Notes: generated by a model from the letters alone, not told the origin. Counted from the first letter of the stretch, positions 8,526 to 17,070 are shown. The stretch: DNA of 64,000 nucleotides from Colwellia sp. (GCF_013214175.1 NZ_JABSPA010000002.1:186001-250000); one strand, 5' to 3'. Program-made: numbers and translations.

Positions 8526-9217
8526 AGTCTGTATGTTCATTCTTAGCTTATAGCTTGGCAGCGCTCTTTATTACCTACCTTTTTATCGGAACAAAGTGCT
8601 TAGCTGGAGCGCTTTACACCAGTTTTCCTGAAAAAATTTACCCCGATGAGAAGTATGTTTTCTATTCCCATGGCTTAATTGTTGAAGGTGATAATTTGAT
8701 GCCGGTAGACAAGCGTTGGGGCGTTTATGATTTTATTGCGGTAAGAAAGGCATTAGCCGATCCGCACTATAATCTTATTGCCTATCATCGGCCGAATAAA
8801 ACTGTGGCTGATGAGTTTGCCGAAAAGCTGGCTGCTGATGTCAGAAAACTGATTGTCGCAGGGGTAAAGCCGGAAAATATCACCTTGTTAGGCTTTTCTC
8901 GAGGTGGAGAGATCACTTTACTTGCCTCGGATAAGCTTAGGTTAGATAAAATTAATACTATATTGCTAGCTGTGTGTGGCGGTTTTGTTAAAGAGCATCA
9001 AGAATACCAAGCTTATGGCAAGCTCTACTCTATTTATGAAACCTCGGATTTTGCTGGCTCTTGTCAGTTTTTAACCGACAGAAATAACAAAACCCACTCC
9101 TTTCAAGAAACCGCCATTAGTACAGGTAAAGAGCATGGCGCTTTCTACCAACCTTTACCACAGTGGCTAAAACAAGTGAAAACCTGGGTCAAACAAGTAA
9201 AGGCTTTGCCGGACTAA
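8522..9217 (+). CDS. Exported alpha/beta-hydrolase-like protein, copy 1
   Basis: The 231-residue product begins with a signal peptide or anchor (to about residue 29). The mature part has an oxyanion-side motif YSHGLIVEG (about 48-56), a nucleophile elbow GFSRGGE with Ser126, and a late EHGAFYQ that could supply the histidine. This is the serine-hydrolase alpha/beta fold, but I know no characterised relative. It overlaps the M56-M23 gene (ATGA), so it belongs to the same operon. Copy 2 lies 85 bases downstream and shares nearly all motifs, pointing to a local duplication. The operon suggests an envelope substrate. This is inference. Confidence 0.75.
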   Translation: MKSVCSFLAYSLAALFITYLFIGTKCLAGALYTSFPEKIYPDEKYVFYSHGLIVEGDNLMPVDKRWGVYDFIAVRKALADPHYNLIAYHRPNKTVADEFAEKLAADVRKLIVAGVKPENITLLGFSRGGEITLLASDKLRLDKINTILLAVCGGFVKEHQEYQAYGKLYSIYETSDFAGSCQFLTDRNNKTHSFQETAISTGKEHGAFYQPLPQWLKQVKTWVKQVKALPD

Positions 9218-9302
9218 TATTTCAGTACGGCTCGCTAAAACTCACAACACTACCAATAAAAATAACCATTAATTACCCTCAAAGAAGGGACTAGGGATCA
9301 TC

Positions 9303-9971
9303 ATGCTTAAAATATTAAAAATAGCCATATTCATCAGTTTACTTTGCTTATTAGCACCAGTGACTAATGTCTATGCAGCTGCGATATTTGAGCGCTTGCC
9401 AACAGAAATACATGCTAATGAAAAATATGTATTTTACTCACATGGGCTTATTGTTGAGGGTAGCAATCCGACACCGATAAACCCACGCTGGGGCTTATAT
9501 GACTTTCCTGAAGTAAAAGCTGCACTAGCTAGTGAACAGTATAACTTAATAGCCTATCACCGAGCAAAAAACACTAAACCGAGGGAGTTTGCGCGCAAGT
9601 TGGCTGCTGATGTTAATTTACTTATTAAACAAGGAGTAAAGCCGGGTGATATTAGCTTGGTGGGCTTTTCCCGTGGCGGTGAAATAACAATATTAGCGTC
9701 GAGTTATATCCAATCAAATGACATTAATATCATCTTACTGGCTACTTGTAATACTTTTATGAAAGGTCACGCAGAATTTATCGTTATAGGCAATTTCCAT
9801 TCAATTTACGAAACCTCAGATGGTAATGGTTCTTGCCAATTTTTAATGGCACAAAGCAATAAAGTAAACACCATGGAAGAAATCGCCATCAGTACTGGTG
9901 AGGAACATGGTGCTTTTTATCGACCTATGACTGAATGGGTAGTTCCGCTTAAAGCTTGGTTAGAAAATTAG
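9303..9971 (+). CDS. Exported alpha/beta-hydrolase-like protein, copy 2
   Basis: This 222-residue paralogue of the preceding gene has a signal peptide ending near VYAAA, then EKYVFYSHGLIVEG, a nucleophile elbow GFSRGGE with Ser123, and EEHGAFYRP near the C-terminus. The two copies match through most of their length but differ in the signal peptide and in the region between Ser and His, so specificity may have diverged. AAGAAGGGA precedes the ATG. It sits between the M56-M23 sensor and the class D beta-lactamase, and probably shares their regulation. Substrate unknown. Confidence 0.74.
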   Translation: MLKILKIAIFISLLCLLAPVTNVYAAAIFERLPTEIHANEKYVFYSHGLIVEGSNPTPINPRWGLYDFPEVKAALASEQYNLIAYHRAKNTKPREFARKLAADVNLLIKQGVKPGDISLVGFSRGGEITILASSYIQSNDINIILLATCNTFMKGHAEFIVIGNFHSIYETSDGNGSCQFLMAQSNKVNTMEEIAISTGEEHGAFYRPMTEWVVPLKAWLEN

Positions 9972-10090
9972 CTAGCATTAACAGGTGATTACTTTGTTAC
10001 ATATTAATATTTCACTCGAGATTTACCATTCAGTACTATGGCGGCTCGTACTCTTTATCCTAAATAAAACTAAGGGGTTATTAACGCTTT

Positions 10091-10924
10091 ATGAAAAATT
10101 CATCAATATTACAATCCGTTGTCATAACTACTGTGATGCTTATAGCAAGCTTAGTCATAAGTTCCACTAATCGAGCAGAAGCCGCAGGAATTCAGGGTGC
10201 ATCATGGGGTAAATATTTTAAAAAACACCAGGCTAAGGGCACCATTGTTGTGCTTGATAAACGGGCTAATCAAGAGAAAACTTGGGTATATGATCAAGCT
10301 AGAGCACAGCAACGCTATTCGCCAGCGTCTACTTATAAGATCCCGCACACGCTTTTTGCTCTTGATGCTGGGCTGGTCAAAGATGAGTTTCAAGTATTTC
10401 CTTGGGATGGCGTAAAAAGAGGTTATTCACCTCATAATCAAGATCAAAATTTACGTTCTGCCATGCGTAATTCGGCAATCTGGGTTTATGATATTTTTGC
10501 GGAGCAGCTAGGTGAACAAAAATCTGGTAACTACTTGAAGAAAATAGCCTATGGTAATGCCGACCCAACTACTGCACAGGGCAGTTATTGGATAGATGGT
10601 AAGTTGGCTATTTCAGCGCACGAACAAATTGAACTGCTGCAACGTCTTTATAAAAATCAACTGCCTTTTAAAATAGAGCACCAGTTAATAGTGAAAGATC
10701 TTATGGTGACTGAGGCAAAAAGAACGTGGATATTACGCGCTAAAACGGGTTGGCAAGGTAAACATGGTTGGTGGATAGGTTGGGTTGAATGGCCAAATGG
10801 ACCAGTATTTTTTGCCTTAAATATCGATACTCCAGATGGAATGAAAGATCTCTATAAAAGACAAGCGATAGTGCGAGATATACTCATGTCGATAGAGGCT
10901 TTACCAAGTAAAAATAGTAAATGA
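10091..10924 (+). CDS. Class D (OXA-type) beta-lactamase
   Basis: The 277-residue secreted protein (signal peptide to about residue 31) carries the class D active-site set: Ser80-Thr-Tyr-Lys83 (S-x-x-K), Ser128-Ala-Ile130 (S-x-V position, Ile instead of the usual Val), Tyr154-Gly-Asn156 (YGN), Trp167, and Lys218-Thr-Gly220 (KTG). It also has the WWIGWVEW segment typical of OXA enzymes. Class D enzymes hydrolyse beta-lactams through an acyl-serine intermediate with a carbamylated lysine. It is 119 bases after the second hydrolase. The upstream BlaI-type repressor and M56 protease suggest an inducible chromosomal gene rather than a mobile one. No integron or insertion sequence is adjacent. Confidence 0.9.
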   Translation: MKNSSILQSVVITTVMLIASLVISSTNRAEAAGIQGASWGKYFKKHQAKGTIVVLDKRANQEKTWVYDQARAQQRYSPASTYKIPHTLFALDAGLVKDEFQVFPWDGVKRGYSPHNQDQNLRSAMRNSAIWVYDIFAEQLGEQKSGNYLKKIAYGNADPTTAQGSYWIDGKLAISAHEQIELLQRLYKNQLPFKIEHQLIVKDLMVTEAKRTWILRAKTGWQGKHGWWIGWVEWPNGPVFFALNIDTPDGMKDLYKRQAIVRDILMSIEALPSKNSK

Positions 10925-11022
10925 AAATTAGTATTGGTTGTGAATAAAATAAGAAAATAAAGTCTCTGGTACAATAGCCTTAAAAGCATGTGCCATTTGT
11001 TGTAGTTGAGTTACGAATAAAA

Positions 11023-12357
11023 ATGAAAAAAATAATAATATTAACTGTTTTATTAGGCTTAACCGCTTGCCAGCAAACGCCGGAAGTAATTACCGAACCA
11101 TTAACTAAAAACCAAGAAAAAGCCTCACAGCTGACATTGGTTGAAGAGGAACAAGTCAAGTTAGCCAAGATTACACCATTAGCCAAGTTGCCCCACGAAC
11201 ATGAAGATGTATGGCAACGTATTCGCAGCCAGCTAAGCATTGAGGTACCAGATAACAAAGAAGTGGATAAGTGGCGTAAATACTATTTAAGTCACCCTAA
11301 TTTTATGGTGACTATTTCTAAGCGTGCAGAGCCTTTTTTATATTATATTGTTGAAGAAATTGAAAAGCGCAATATGCCGGTTGAATTGGCGCTGTTGCCC
11401 ATAGTTGAAAGCTCCTACCTGCCTTATGGCTTATCAAATAAAAGCGCTGCTGGGTTGTGGCAGTTTATGCCTATTTCGGCCAAGCGTTTTAATATCGAAC
11501 AAAATTGGTGGTATGACGGTCGACGAGATATTGTCGAGTCGACCCGTGGTGCCCTTGATTACTTTCAGTTTTTCCATCGTACCTTGGATGAAGATTGGCT
11601 CAATGCCATCGCCGCCTTTAATTCAGGTGAAGGAAGAGTTGGTCGAGCAATGGCAAAGAATAAAAAAGCAAACCTACCGAGTGATTTTTGGTCACTTAAC
11701 TTACCGACAGAAACCAGCAATTTTGTTCCTAAATTACTCGCTATTGCTGATATTTTAAAACGTGCCGATGAACTTAACTATGCTTTTACTCCCATTAAAA
11801 ATAGCCCCGCAGTGGCAGTTATTGAGGTAGAGGGACAACTTGATATTAGCTTGGCGGCACAGTGGGCTAACATAAACAGTAATGACATTTTTAAGCTTAA
11901 CCCCGGTTTAAATCGCTGGGCAACAGCGCCGGATAGTCGTTATCATTTGATGTTGCCAATCTCAGCGGCAGATTCCTTTAAAGCAAAGCTAACGACAACC
12001 AATAAAAAAGACTGGTTACGCTGGCATAGTTATACGGTGACATCAGGTGATAGCTTAGGCAAAATTAGTCTTCAGTATGGCATCGATGTTAGCGCGATAA
12101 AAAAACATAATCGCTTAAATTCAGATATTATTCGTATCGGTCAAAAGCTGATTGTGCCATTTAACCATAGTGATATGGACCCCTTAGGGCTGGCTAAATT
12201 TAGCCGTAATAAGATTACTCATACGGTTAAAAGTGGTGATAATTTATGGGATATCAGTCGAAAATATAAGGTAAGTGTGCGAGATATAGTGCGTTGGAAC
12301 AAATTATCAAGCAATAGCTTGTTACAGCCAAAGCAACAGTTGGCAATATTGTTATAA
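11023..12357 (+). CDS. mltD: MltD-like membrane-bound lytic transglycosylase with two LysM domains
   Basis: From ATG 11023 the 444-residue product begins with a lipoprotein signal whose lipobox is LTAC (Cys16). An in-frame ATG at 10990 would bury that signal. The catalytic SLT domain (about 105-235) shows the ELALLPIVESSY segment with the catalytic Glu, followed by SAAGLWQFMP. Two C-terminal LysM modules (SYTVTSGDSLGKIS... and THTVKSGDNLWDIS...) bind peptidoglycan. MltD cleaves the MurNAc-GlcNAc bond to give anhydro-muropeptides, the classic inducing signal for beta-lactamase systems in other bacteria. It lies 98 bases after the beta-lactamase gene, so it may be co-transcribed or have its own promoter. 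Confidence 0.9.
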   Translation: MKKIIILTVLLGLTACQQTPEVITEPLTKNQEKASQLTLVEEEQVKLAKITPLAKLPHEHEDVWQRIRSQLSIEVPDNKEVDKWRKYYLSHPNFMVTISKRAEPFLYYIVEEIEKRNMPVELALLPIVESSYLPYGLSNKSAAGLWQFMPISAKRFNIEQNWWYDGRRDIVESTRGALDYFQFFHRTLDEDWLNAIAAFNSGEGRVGRAMAKNKKANLPSDFWSLNLPTETSNFVPKLLAIADILKRADELNYAFTPIKNSPAVAVIEVEGQLDISLAAQWANINSNDIFKLNPGLNRWATAPDSRYHLMLPISAADSFKAKLTTTNKKDWLRWHSYTVTSGDSLGKISLQYGIDVSAIKKHNRLNSDIIRIGQKLIVPFNHSDMDPLGLAKFSRNKITHTVKSGDNLWDISRKYKVSVRDIVRWNKLSSNSLLQPKQQLAILL

Positions 12358-12913
12358 GAAGATTAATGAAATAGCAAAGTTCATGTTATTTTATTCATAA
12401 AAATAGCAGTTTTACCCCACAGCCCCTAAGAAATATGAATTCTCATTATTGTTTGGCATATGTGAGCGCCTACTTACTCAGTGTAAGCAGGTATTTATAT
12501 CTTAGGTGTTGATGCTTTTGTCTAAACCTTACAAAGAAAAATTTAATTTTTTCAGGTGCTAGCCGCTATCTATTTCCTCACGACCAAAGCTACTGAAAGC
12601 ACAATAGAACTGGTCTAAATAAGATCTTATTATGATGTTTTGTGGCAGATAGTTTAATTCTTTAGTGTGTACTGATTTTTGTTGAGGTAACTTTAAATAT
12701 TACTTTGAAATCAATCAATTAATTAAGCGCTAGGTGTCAGTAAAATTTACAGTTAACTATTTTTATTTTAGTCTATTTGTACTAACTCACTGGTTTTTAG
12801 TTTGTTTTGTTTTTTGGTATGTTTCTTGCTTTGTAAGTCGTAAGGCTATTATATAGCCATTTTATTACCATTACCTATCAAGATAGATGAAATGGGCTTT
12901 AAAGGAAAAATTA
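12358..12913. other. 556-base intergenic region
   Basis: The AT-rich spacer between mltD and the PEP-CTERM gene shows no convincing ORF. An imperfect inverted repeat (CCTACTTAC at 12469-12477, GTAAGCAGG at 12483-12491) may be a weak mltD terminator but lacks a T-run. The 3' half is T-rich and likely holds the promoter of the downstream gene. Confidence 0.35.
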
Positions 12914-13537
12914 ATGAAAACTAAATTTTTGAACATTGCACTTGCAAGTATGCTTCTTGTTGTTACTAACATAGCGAATGCTGGAATTATTACGCTAAAC
13001 AACTCTACTGAAATAGGTGTTTTGTCTTTAAGTGAAAGCTTTAAATCGTTTTACGATTACAGAAGATCAAGCTCTCATACTGGTTATGAACAAGAAGCGA
13101 CAGCTGTCATGTTCCTAGCAGAGCATAATGGCGCTTTAGCACTATATACTTTGCTTGATGCAAGTGGCACTAAGCATAATAAACGTACTGCTAGTTTAGC
13201 TATAAGTGATTTCGATTTATCAAAGGTACTGTTAGTCGATGATTCTAGTGAAAAAAATAAAAATGGTTTCCGTTGGAAGTGGGTTGATTGCTGTACCGAC
13301 GGCATGATCTATGAAATTGATGATATTGATAATTTTGATATAGATCTAGAGTTTAGCAATGTTTCTGGATTTTCAGATTTCAAATTCTTATCATTTTCTG
13401 ATAGTGGCAAAGGCCCAGTAGAGTTTGATATTTCAAATTCTTTCTCTATTCAAGCCGTACCAGAGCCTACAACAATAGCAATTTTTGCATTAGGCATTAT
13501 CGGTTTAGCATCTCGTCGATTTAAGAAAAAATCTTAA
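12914..13537 (+). CDS. PEP-CTERM sorting-signal exported protein
   Basis: From ATG 12914 (AAAGGA upstream) the product is 207 residues. It has an N-terminal signal peptide ending near NIANAG and a C-terminal tripartite PEP-CTERM tail: VPEPTT, a hydrophobic helix (IAIFALGIIGLA) and a basic end (SRRFKKKS). Such tails are processed by an EpsH-type exosortase and are linked to extracellular matrix or biofilm. No exosortase is in the window. The body contains WVDCCTDG and a run of Asp/Ile/Phe repeats (DDIDNFDIDLEF), without a recognised domain. The ATG at 12887 would extend past the signal peptide and is rejected. A strong terminator follows. Confidence 0.8.
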   Translation: MKTKFLNIALASMLLVVTNIANAGIITLNNSTEIGVLSLSESFKSFYDYRRSSSHTGYEQEATAVMFLAEHNGALALYTLLDASGTKHNKRTASLAISDFDLSKVLLVDDSSEKNKNGFRWKWVDCCTDGMIYEIDDIDNFDIDLEFSNVSGFSDFKFLSFSDSGKGPVEFDISNSFSIQAVPEPTTIAIFALGIIGLASRRFKKKS

Positions 13538-13561
13538 TTACTCGATAGATAGACAAAGCCT

Positions 13562-13596
13562 AAAAAAGCACCACTCGTAGAGTTTGGTGCTTTTTT
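13562..13596 (+). terminator. Rho-independent terminator after the PEP-CTERM gene
   Basis: AAAAAAGCACC (13562-13572) pairs with GGTGCTTTTTT (13586-13596), with a 13-base loop and a T-run. The A-tract on the left arm means it could work in both directions. Confidence 0.85.
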
Positions 13597-13647
13597 ATTT
13601 CTGTAAATTGGCTTTGTTGATTATTATGACTAAGCCATGTTAATTCA

Positions 13648-14067
13648 TTAAAGTTTTTGTACTATCTCATTTCTTAAGCGTTCTACTATTGTCGCATCGG
13701 GGCCTGCTACCGAGGTATAGACAAAAGTGCGCTCTTCAAGTCTGGCACAAGTAATTGATACTTGGTTGTCATTAAATTTACCATAAACATATTTAGCTTT
13801 GTCGTATGTAAGGTTTCTTCTTATCGATTTAAAGCTTAATGATTCTAAAATTCCCTTACCTTTTAAAGAGCAAAGTTCAGCATCAATATCTAATATTTTA
13901 AAGTCAGTCCATAGTTGCGGTGTATAGGTTTTAGTGAGTTCAACAACTTTCGACTCTTTTCCCTGCTCTTCTTCGGAATTAGAGAGGAGATTAATTAGGG
14001 AATAGCTAGAGCTTGAGGCGAAGTAAAGCGCAAGTAGAAAAAGGAACAAACCAACTTTTTTAGACAT
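13648..14067 (-). CDS. Small membrane-anchored or exported protein, unknown
   Basis: The 139-residue product has an N-terminal hydrophobic segment (about residues 5-28) that could be a signal peptide or anchor, followed by a polar domain with CSLKGKG and ITCARLEERTF. I recognise no family. It is convergent with the PEP-CTERM gene and lies 200 bases from the GlcG-like gene. The start is supported by AAGGGTT upstream on the minus strand. Confidence 0.5.
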   Translation of the reverse strand: MSKKVGLFLFLLALYFASSSSYSLINLLSNSEEEQGKESKVVELTKTYTPQLWTDFKILDIDAELCSLKGKGILESLSFKSIRRNLTYDKAKYVYGKFNDNQVSITCARLEERTFVYTSVAGPDATIVERLRNEIVQKL

Positions 14068-14201
14068 ATTAACCCTTATATATGAAGTATTTTAACGGTG
14101 TTTTTGCATAGTCATTTTAGGCGGGTAATATCCCATATTTTAATGAGTTTAGAAACAACATAGAGAATATATGTGTCTTATTAAACAGAACGCCAGATCA
14201 C

Positions 14202-14232
14202 AAAAACGCTAAAGCAGGGGGCTTTAGCGTTT
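14202..14232 (-). terminator. Terminator of the GlcG-like gene
   Basis: A perfect 12-bp stem, AAACGCTAAAGC (14204-14215) with GCTTTAGCGTTT (14221-14232), has a five-base loop and is followed on the minus strand by a short T-run. Confidence 0.8.
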
Positions 14233-14267
14233 AAGTATTTTAATTGTGTTAGCGTATTAACTTATGC

Positions 14268-14699
14268 CTAAGCGTAGGCCTTAGTAAAGCTATCAATGCC
14301 GGCTTGCGCACAGCTTATATCTTGCTCTGGCGAGCCTGAACTAACGCCAATGCCACCGACTACGCTACCATTGTAGCTTAGGGGTAATCCTCCACCAACA
14401 ATGCACATACGGCCACCTAAAGCGGTATGAATACCAAATAAATTATTCTTATGGCCTGGAATACAGGCTTTATTAAATTCATGCGTCCCCTTACGTGCCG
14501 ATGCGGCGGTAAAGGCTTTATCTTGCGAAATAGTAATGCTGTGTACTTTACCGCCATCCATACGTTCAAAGGCAATTAAATTACCTGATTCATCTACAAC
14601 GGCTATACACATTGGTACGCCAAGTTCAGTGGCTTTTTGCACCGCGCCATCAATTATTGTTTTTGCTTCTGCTTGGTTTAGTCTACTTATTGTCAACAT
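14268..14699 (-). CDS. GlcG/HbpS-like (DUF336) protein of the glyoxylate/BHAC block
   Basis: The 143-residue protein is a single GlcG/HbpS domain, with GVPMCIAVVDESGNLIAFERMDG near residues 28-49 and GGLPLSYNGSVVGGIGVSSGSPEQD near the C-terminus. Family members occur in glycolate-utilisation loci (glcG) and as haem-binding HbpS. Their biochemical role in glyoxylate metabolism is not firmly known. It is downstream of, and in the same direction as, the IclR regulator, divergent from bhcBCD. That ties it to glyoxylate use. A role in binding a small metabolite or haem is inference. Confidence 0.8.
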   Translation of the reverse strand: MLTISRLNQAEAKTIIDGAVQKATELGVPMCIAVVDESGNLIAFERMDGGKVHSITISQDKAFTAASARKGTHEFNKACIPGHKNNLFGIHTALGGRMCIVGGGLPLSYNGSVVGGIGVSSGSPEQDISCAQAGIDSFTKAYA

Positions 14700-14800
14700 A
14701 GTTTCTACTCTTCTAATTTTAAAACTGGTACAGCATTATTTAGGTAAGCATATTGACGATGAGTTAATACCTAGGCTGTGAAAATATTTTGTATGGCGAC

Positions 14801-15589
14801 TTAACTGGCTTTTTTAACTGTCTGTTCGGTTTTAACAAAACCCAGCTCAATGGAAATGGACTTACCGGCTTTAACTAAATCTTTAATCCACTCATCTTTA
14901 CGTCGTTCAATTGGCGCTGACACAGATAGTCCGGCGACAACTTCGCCATATCTGTCATATAAAAGTACGCCAATACAACCTACGCCCATTTCGGCTTCTT
15001 CGTTGTCGTAAGCAAAGCCTTGTTCGACACAGCGCATACATTCGCGCTCTAAGCTTTCAATCTGTGAAAATGTTTTACGGGTATAGGTTGGTAAGTTTGT
15101 CCGTTGCGCATAACCACAAATACCTTCATGACCTTCCATGCCTAACATCATTTTTCCAACACCGGTGACATGCAATGGCGCGCGGCTACCTATAATTTGT
15201 TGAACATGCATCATTCTATTGGGCACAGCTTTTTCTACGTAAATAACGACATCACCTTCACGCGCAGTAAGGTTGATGGTTTCACCAAATTTATCACGCA
15301 GCTTTTCCATGTAGGGTAGTGCTACTTTACGAAAATCAACATTTTGGTATTGATAATTACTTAGCCTAATAAGGCGGCCACTTAACTGATATTTACCTGA
15401 ATTGTCACGGTCAACAAAATGATTGTCGATAAGAGAATGTAATATACGAAAAGCTGTAGACGGCGCTAAATTAGTATCTGCACTTAATGCTTTTAATGTT
15501 ACCGGCATGGTGTAGCGTGAAATCGCATCCAATAATGTGGCTGCTCTATCGATTACTTGAATGCGAGATTCTGGTTTAGGTTTGTTCAT
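14801..15589 (-). CDS. bhcR: IclR-family regulator of the beta-hydroxyaspartate cycle (BhcR-like)
   Basis: The 262-residue regulator has an N-terminal winged helix (about residues 8-75, with LAPSTAFRILHSL as the recognition region) and a C-terminal IclR effector domain (about 80-250, GSRAPLHVTGVGKMML and GVGCIGVLLYD). It is transcribed away from bhcBCD. In Paracoccus denitrificans an IclR-type regulator, BhcR, controls the bhc genes in response to glyoxylate. Position and family suggest the same here. Three TTTCA-N5-TGAAA-type palindromes in the shared promoter are the likely binding sites. Gene symbol by context and family, not by experiment. Confidence 0.82.
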   Translation of the reverse strand: MNKPKPESRIQVIDRAATLLDAISRYTMPVTLKALSADTNLAPSTAFRILHSLIDNHFVDRDNSGKYQLSGRLIRLSNYQYQNVDFRKVALPYMEKLRDKFGETINLTAREGDVVIYVEKAVPNRMMHVQQIIGSRAPLHVTGVGKMMLGMEGHEGICGYAQRTNLPTYTRKTFSQIESLERECMRCVEQGFAYDNEEAEMGVGCIGVLLYDRYGEVVAGLSVSAPIERRKDEWIKDLVKAGKSISIELGFVKTEQTVKKAS

Positions 15590-15657
15590 AATATTACCGC
15601 TTAGTTTACAGGCTTATTTCTAAGCTCAGTTTTATAATCCATCTAACATCTCTTTTC

Positions 15658-15673
15658 TTGACTCTTGTGTCAA
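15658..15673. promoter_or_regulatory. Candidate RutR-like (TetR) operator before bhcR
   Basis: TTGACTCTTGTGTCAA has perfect TTGAC/GTCAA half-sites separated by six bases, about 70 bases before the bhcR ATG. The E. coli RutR operator is TTGACCA-N2-TGGTCAA, which shares both half-sites and spacing. A RutR-like gene is at 31216-31845. Confidence 0.5.
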
Positions 15674-15733
15674 CTTTTGATTTAAATATAGAACTAAAAG
15701 CGACATAACCCCTAGTTAATTCTAGTTTGCCCA

Positions 15734-15748
15734 TTCCACATTGTGAAA
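15734..15748. promoter_or_regulatory. Candidate IclR operator 1 in bhcR-bhcB promoter region
   Basis: TTCCACATTGTGAAA is one base away from the perfect palindrome at 15835 (TTTCACATTGTGAAA). Their centres are 101 bases apart. Confidence 0.55.
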
Positions 15749-15834
15749 TATTAAATTTAGGCTGGTTTTGTCTTTGTATAAATAGAGTTAATTCAATCGC
15801 TTGTGCTTTTTTATTCTGTGGGGTATTAGCTGCG

Positions 15835-15849
15835 TTTCACATTGTGAAA
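15835..15849. promoter_or_regulatory. Candidate IclR operator 2 (perfect palindrome)
   Basis: TTTCACATTGTGAAA is a perfect 15-mer inverted repeat in the divergent bhcR-bhcB spacer, the best match to the inferred consensus TTTCA-N5-TGAAA. Confidence 0.65.
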
Positions 15850-15877
15850 TCTGTCTTGTTTGCCTGACTTGGCTATT

Positions 15878-15892
15878 TTTCATAAGGTGAAA
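15878..15892. promoter_or_regulatory. Candidate IclR operator 3
   Basis: TTTCATAAGGTGAAA keeps both outer half-sites (TTTCA, TGAAA). It lies 43 bases, about four helical turns, from operator 2. The 503-base spacer holds no ORF and contains only these sites and the two promoters. Confidence 0.55.
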
Positions 15893-16092
15893 TCAAGGTG
15901 AATAAAACAAAATATTCTTCCAATAAAGACTCGTATTAAGACTAATTATTGAGAAAGAGCATCTAGTTAGCGCACTAAGTTGAGTAAACAACCGACCTAT
16001 ATGACAGAAAAGGCACGGCAAGCTGACGATAGAGCTTACTTATACCGCGATTAATATCACGGTTTATACAAATGAAAGATTAAGAGGAACAT

Positions 16093-17070
16093 ATGAGCAG
16101 TTCAACCAAACCGATTATGATCATTCCAAGCTACGAAGATGTACTCGTTGCCCATGAGCGCATTCAACCTTACATCCACAAAACACCAGTACTCACGTCA
16201 ACTCGCTTGAACGAGATGACCGGAGCTGAGTTATTCTTCAAGTGTGAAAACTTACAAAAAGCAGCGGCATTTAAAGTACGTGGTGCCTGTAATGCTGTCT
16301 TTGGTTTAACTGACGAAGAAGCAAAAATTGGTGTTGCCACTCACTCTTCCGGCAACCATGCTTTATCACTTTCATATGCTGCGGGACGACGTGGTATTCC
16401 CGTTACCGTAGTAATGCCTCGTACAGCACCACAAGCGAAGAAAGATGCGGTAATTGGCTACGGTGGCAAAATCGTAGAATGTGAGCCATCAACATCTTCT
16501 CGTGAAGCAGTATTTGCTGACGTTGTTGCCGAATCAGGTGCTGATTTTGTTCATCCATACAACGACCCTCGTGTTATTGCCGGTCAAGCGACTTGCTCTA
16601 AAGAATTGCTTGAGCAAGTTGAAAATCTTGATGCCGTAATTGCCCCTATTGGTGGTGGCGGTATGATTTCAGGTACTTGTTTAACAATTTCGAGTATTGC
16701 CCCTGACGTTAAAATTTACGCCGCCGAGCCTTTAAATGCTGATGATGCCGCGCGCTCTTTTAAAGCCGGTCACATTATTGCGGATGATGCGCCAGTAACC
16801 GTTGCCGACGGCCTTAAAGTGCCTTTAAAAGACCTAACTTGGCACTTTGTTAGCAACCACGTAACAGATATTTTCACCTGTACAGAAGAAGAAATAGTTG
16901 ATGCGATGAAACTTGTTTGGAAGACAATGAAAATCGTTATCGAGCCAAGCTCTGCGGTACCAGTAGCCTGTATTTTGAATAACCCCGAAGTGTTCAAAGG
17001 CAAGCGTGTTGGGGTAATTATCACCGGTGGTAACGTCGATTTAGACAAACTGCCGTGGATGAACAAATAA
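16093..17070 (+). CDS. bhcB: Beta-hydroxyaspartate dehydratase (BhcB)
   Basis: The 325-residue PLP enzyme is of the fold-type II serine/threonine dehydratase and serine racemase family. The PLP lysine is Lys61 in AAFKVRGACN, the phosphate-binding glycine loop is PIGGGGMISG, and HSSGNHALSLSYA is the family motif. In the BHAC it dehydrates erythro-beta-hydroxyaspartate to iminosuccinate. AGAGGAAC precedes the ATG. It starts the bhcBCD run, divergent from the IclR gene. By sequence alone it could be called threonine dehydratase or serine racemase. The adjoining BhcC and BhcD decide the assignment. Confidence 0.88.
   Translation: MSSSTKPIMIIPSYEDVLVAHERIQPYIHKTPVLTSTRLNEMTGAELFFKCENLQKAAAFKVRGACNAVFGLTDEEAKIGVATHSSGNHALSLSYAAGRRGIPVTVVMPRTAPQAKKDAVIGYGGKIVECEPSTSSREAVFADVVAESGADFVHPYNDPRVIAGQATCSKELLEQVENLDAVIAPIGGGGMISGTCLTISSIAPDVKIYAAEPLNADDAARSFKAGHIIADDAPVTVADGLKVPLKDLTWHFVSNHVTDIFTCTEEEIVDAMKLVWKTMKIVIEPSSAVPVACILNNPEVFKGKRVGVIITGGNVDLDKLPWMNK

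Noticed and set aside
9985-10170. Plus-strand reading of 61 residues before the beta-lactamase
   Set aside because: Overlaps the beta-lactamase signal peptide region in another frame; no support.
10091-10924. Beta-lactamase as a mobile resistance gene
   Set aside because: No insertion sequence, integron or transposase around; base use like its neighbours; linked to a local BlaI/M56 regulator.
10990-11022. Longer start for the MltD-like protein
   Set aside because: Would place 11 residues before a clean lipoprotein signal; ATG 11023 keeps the lipobox at residue 16.
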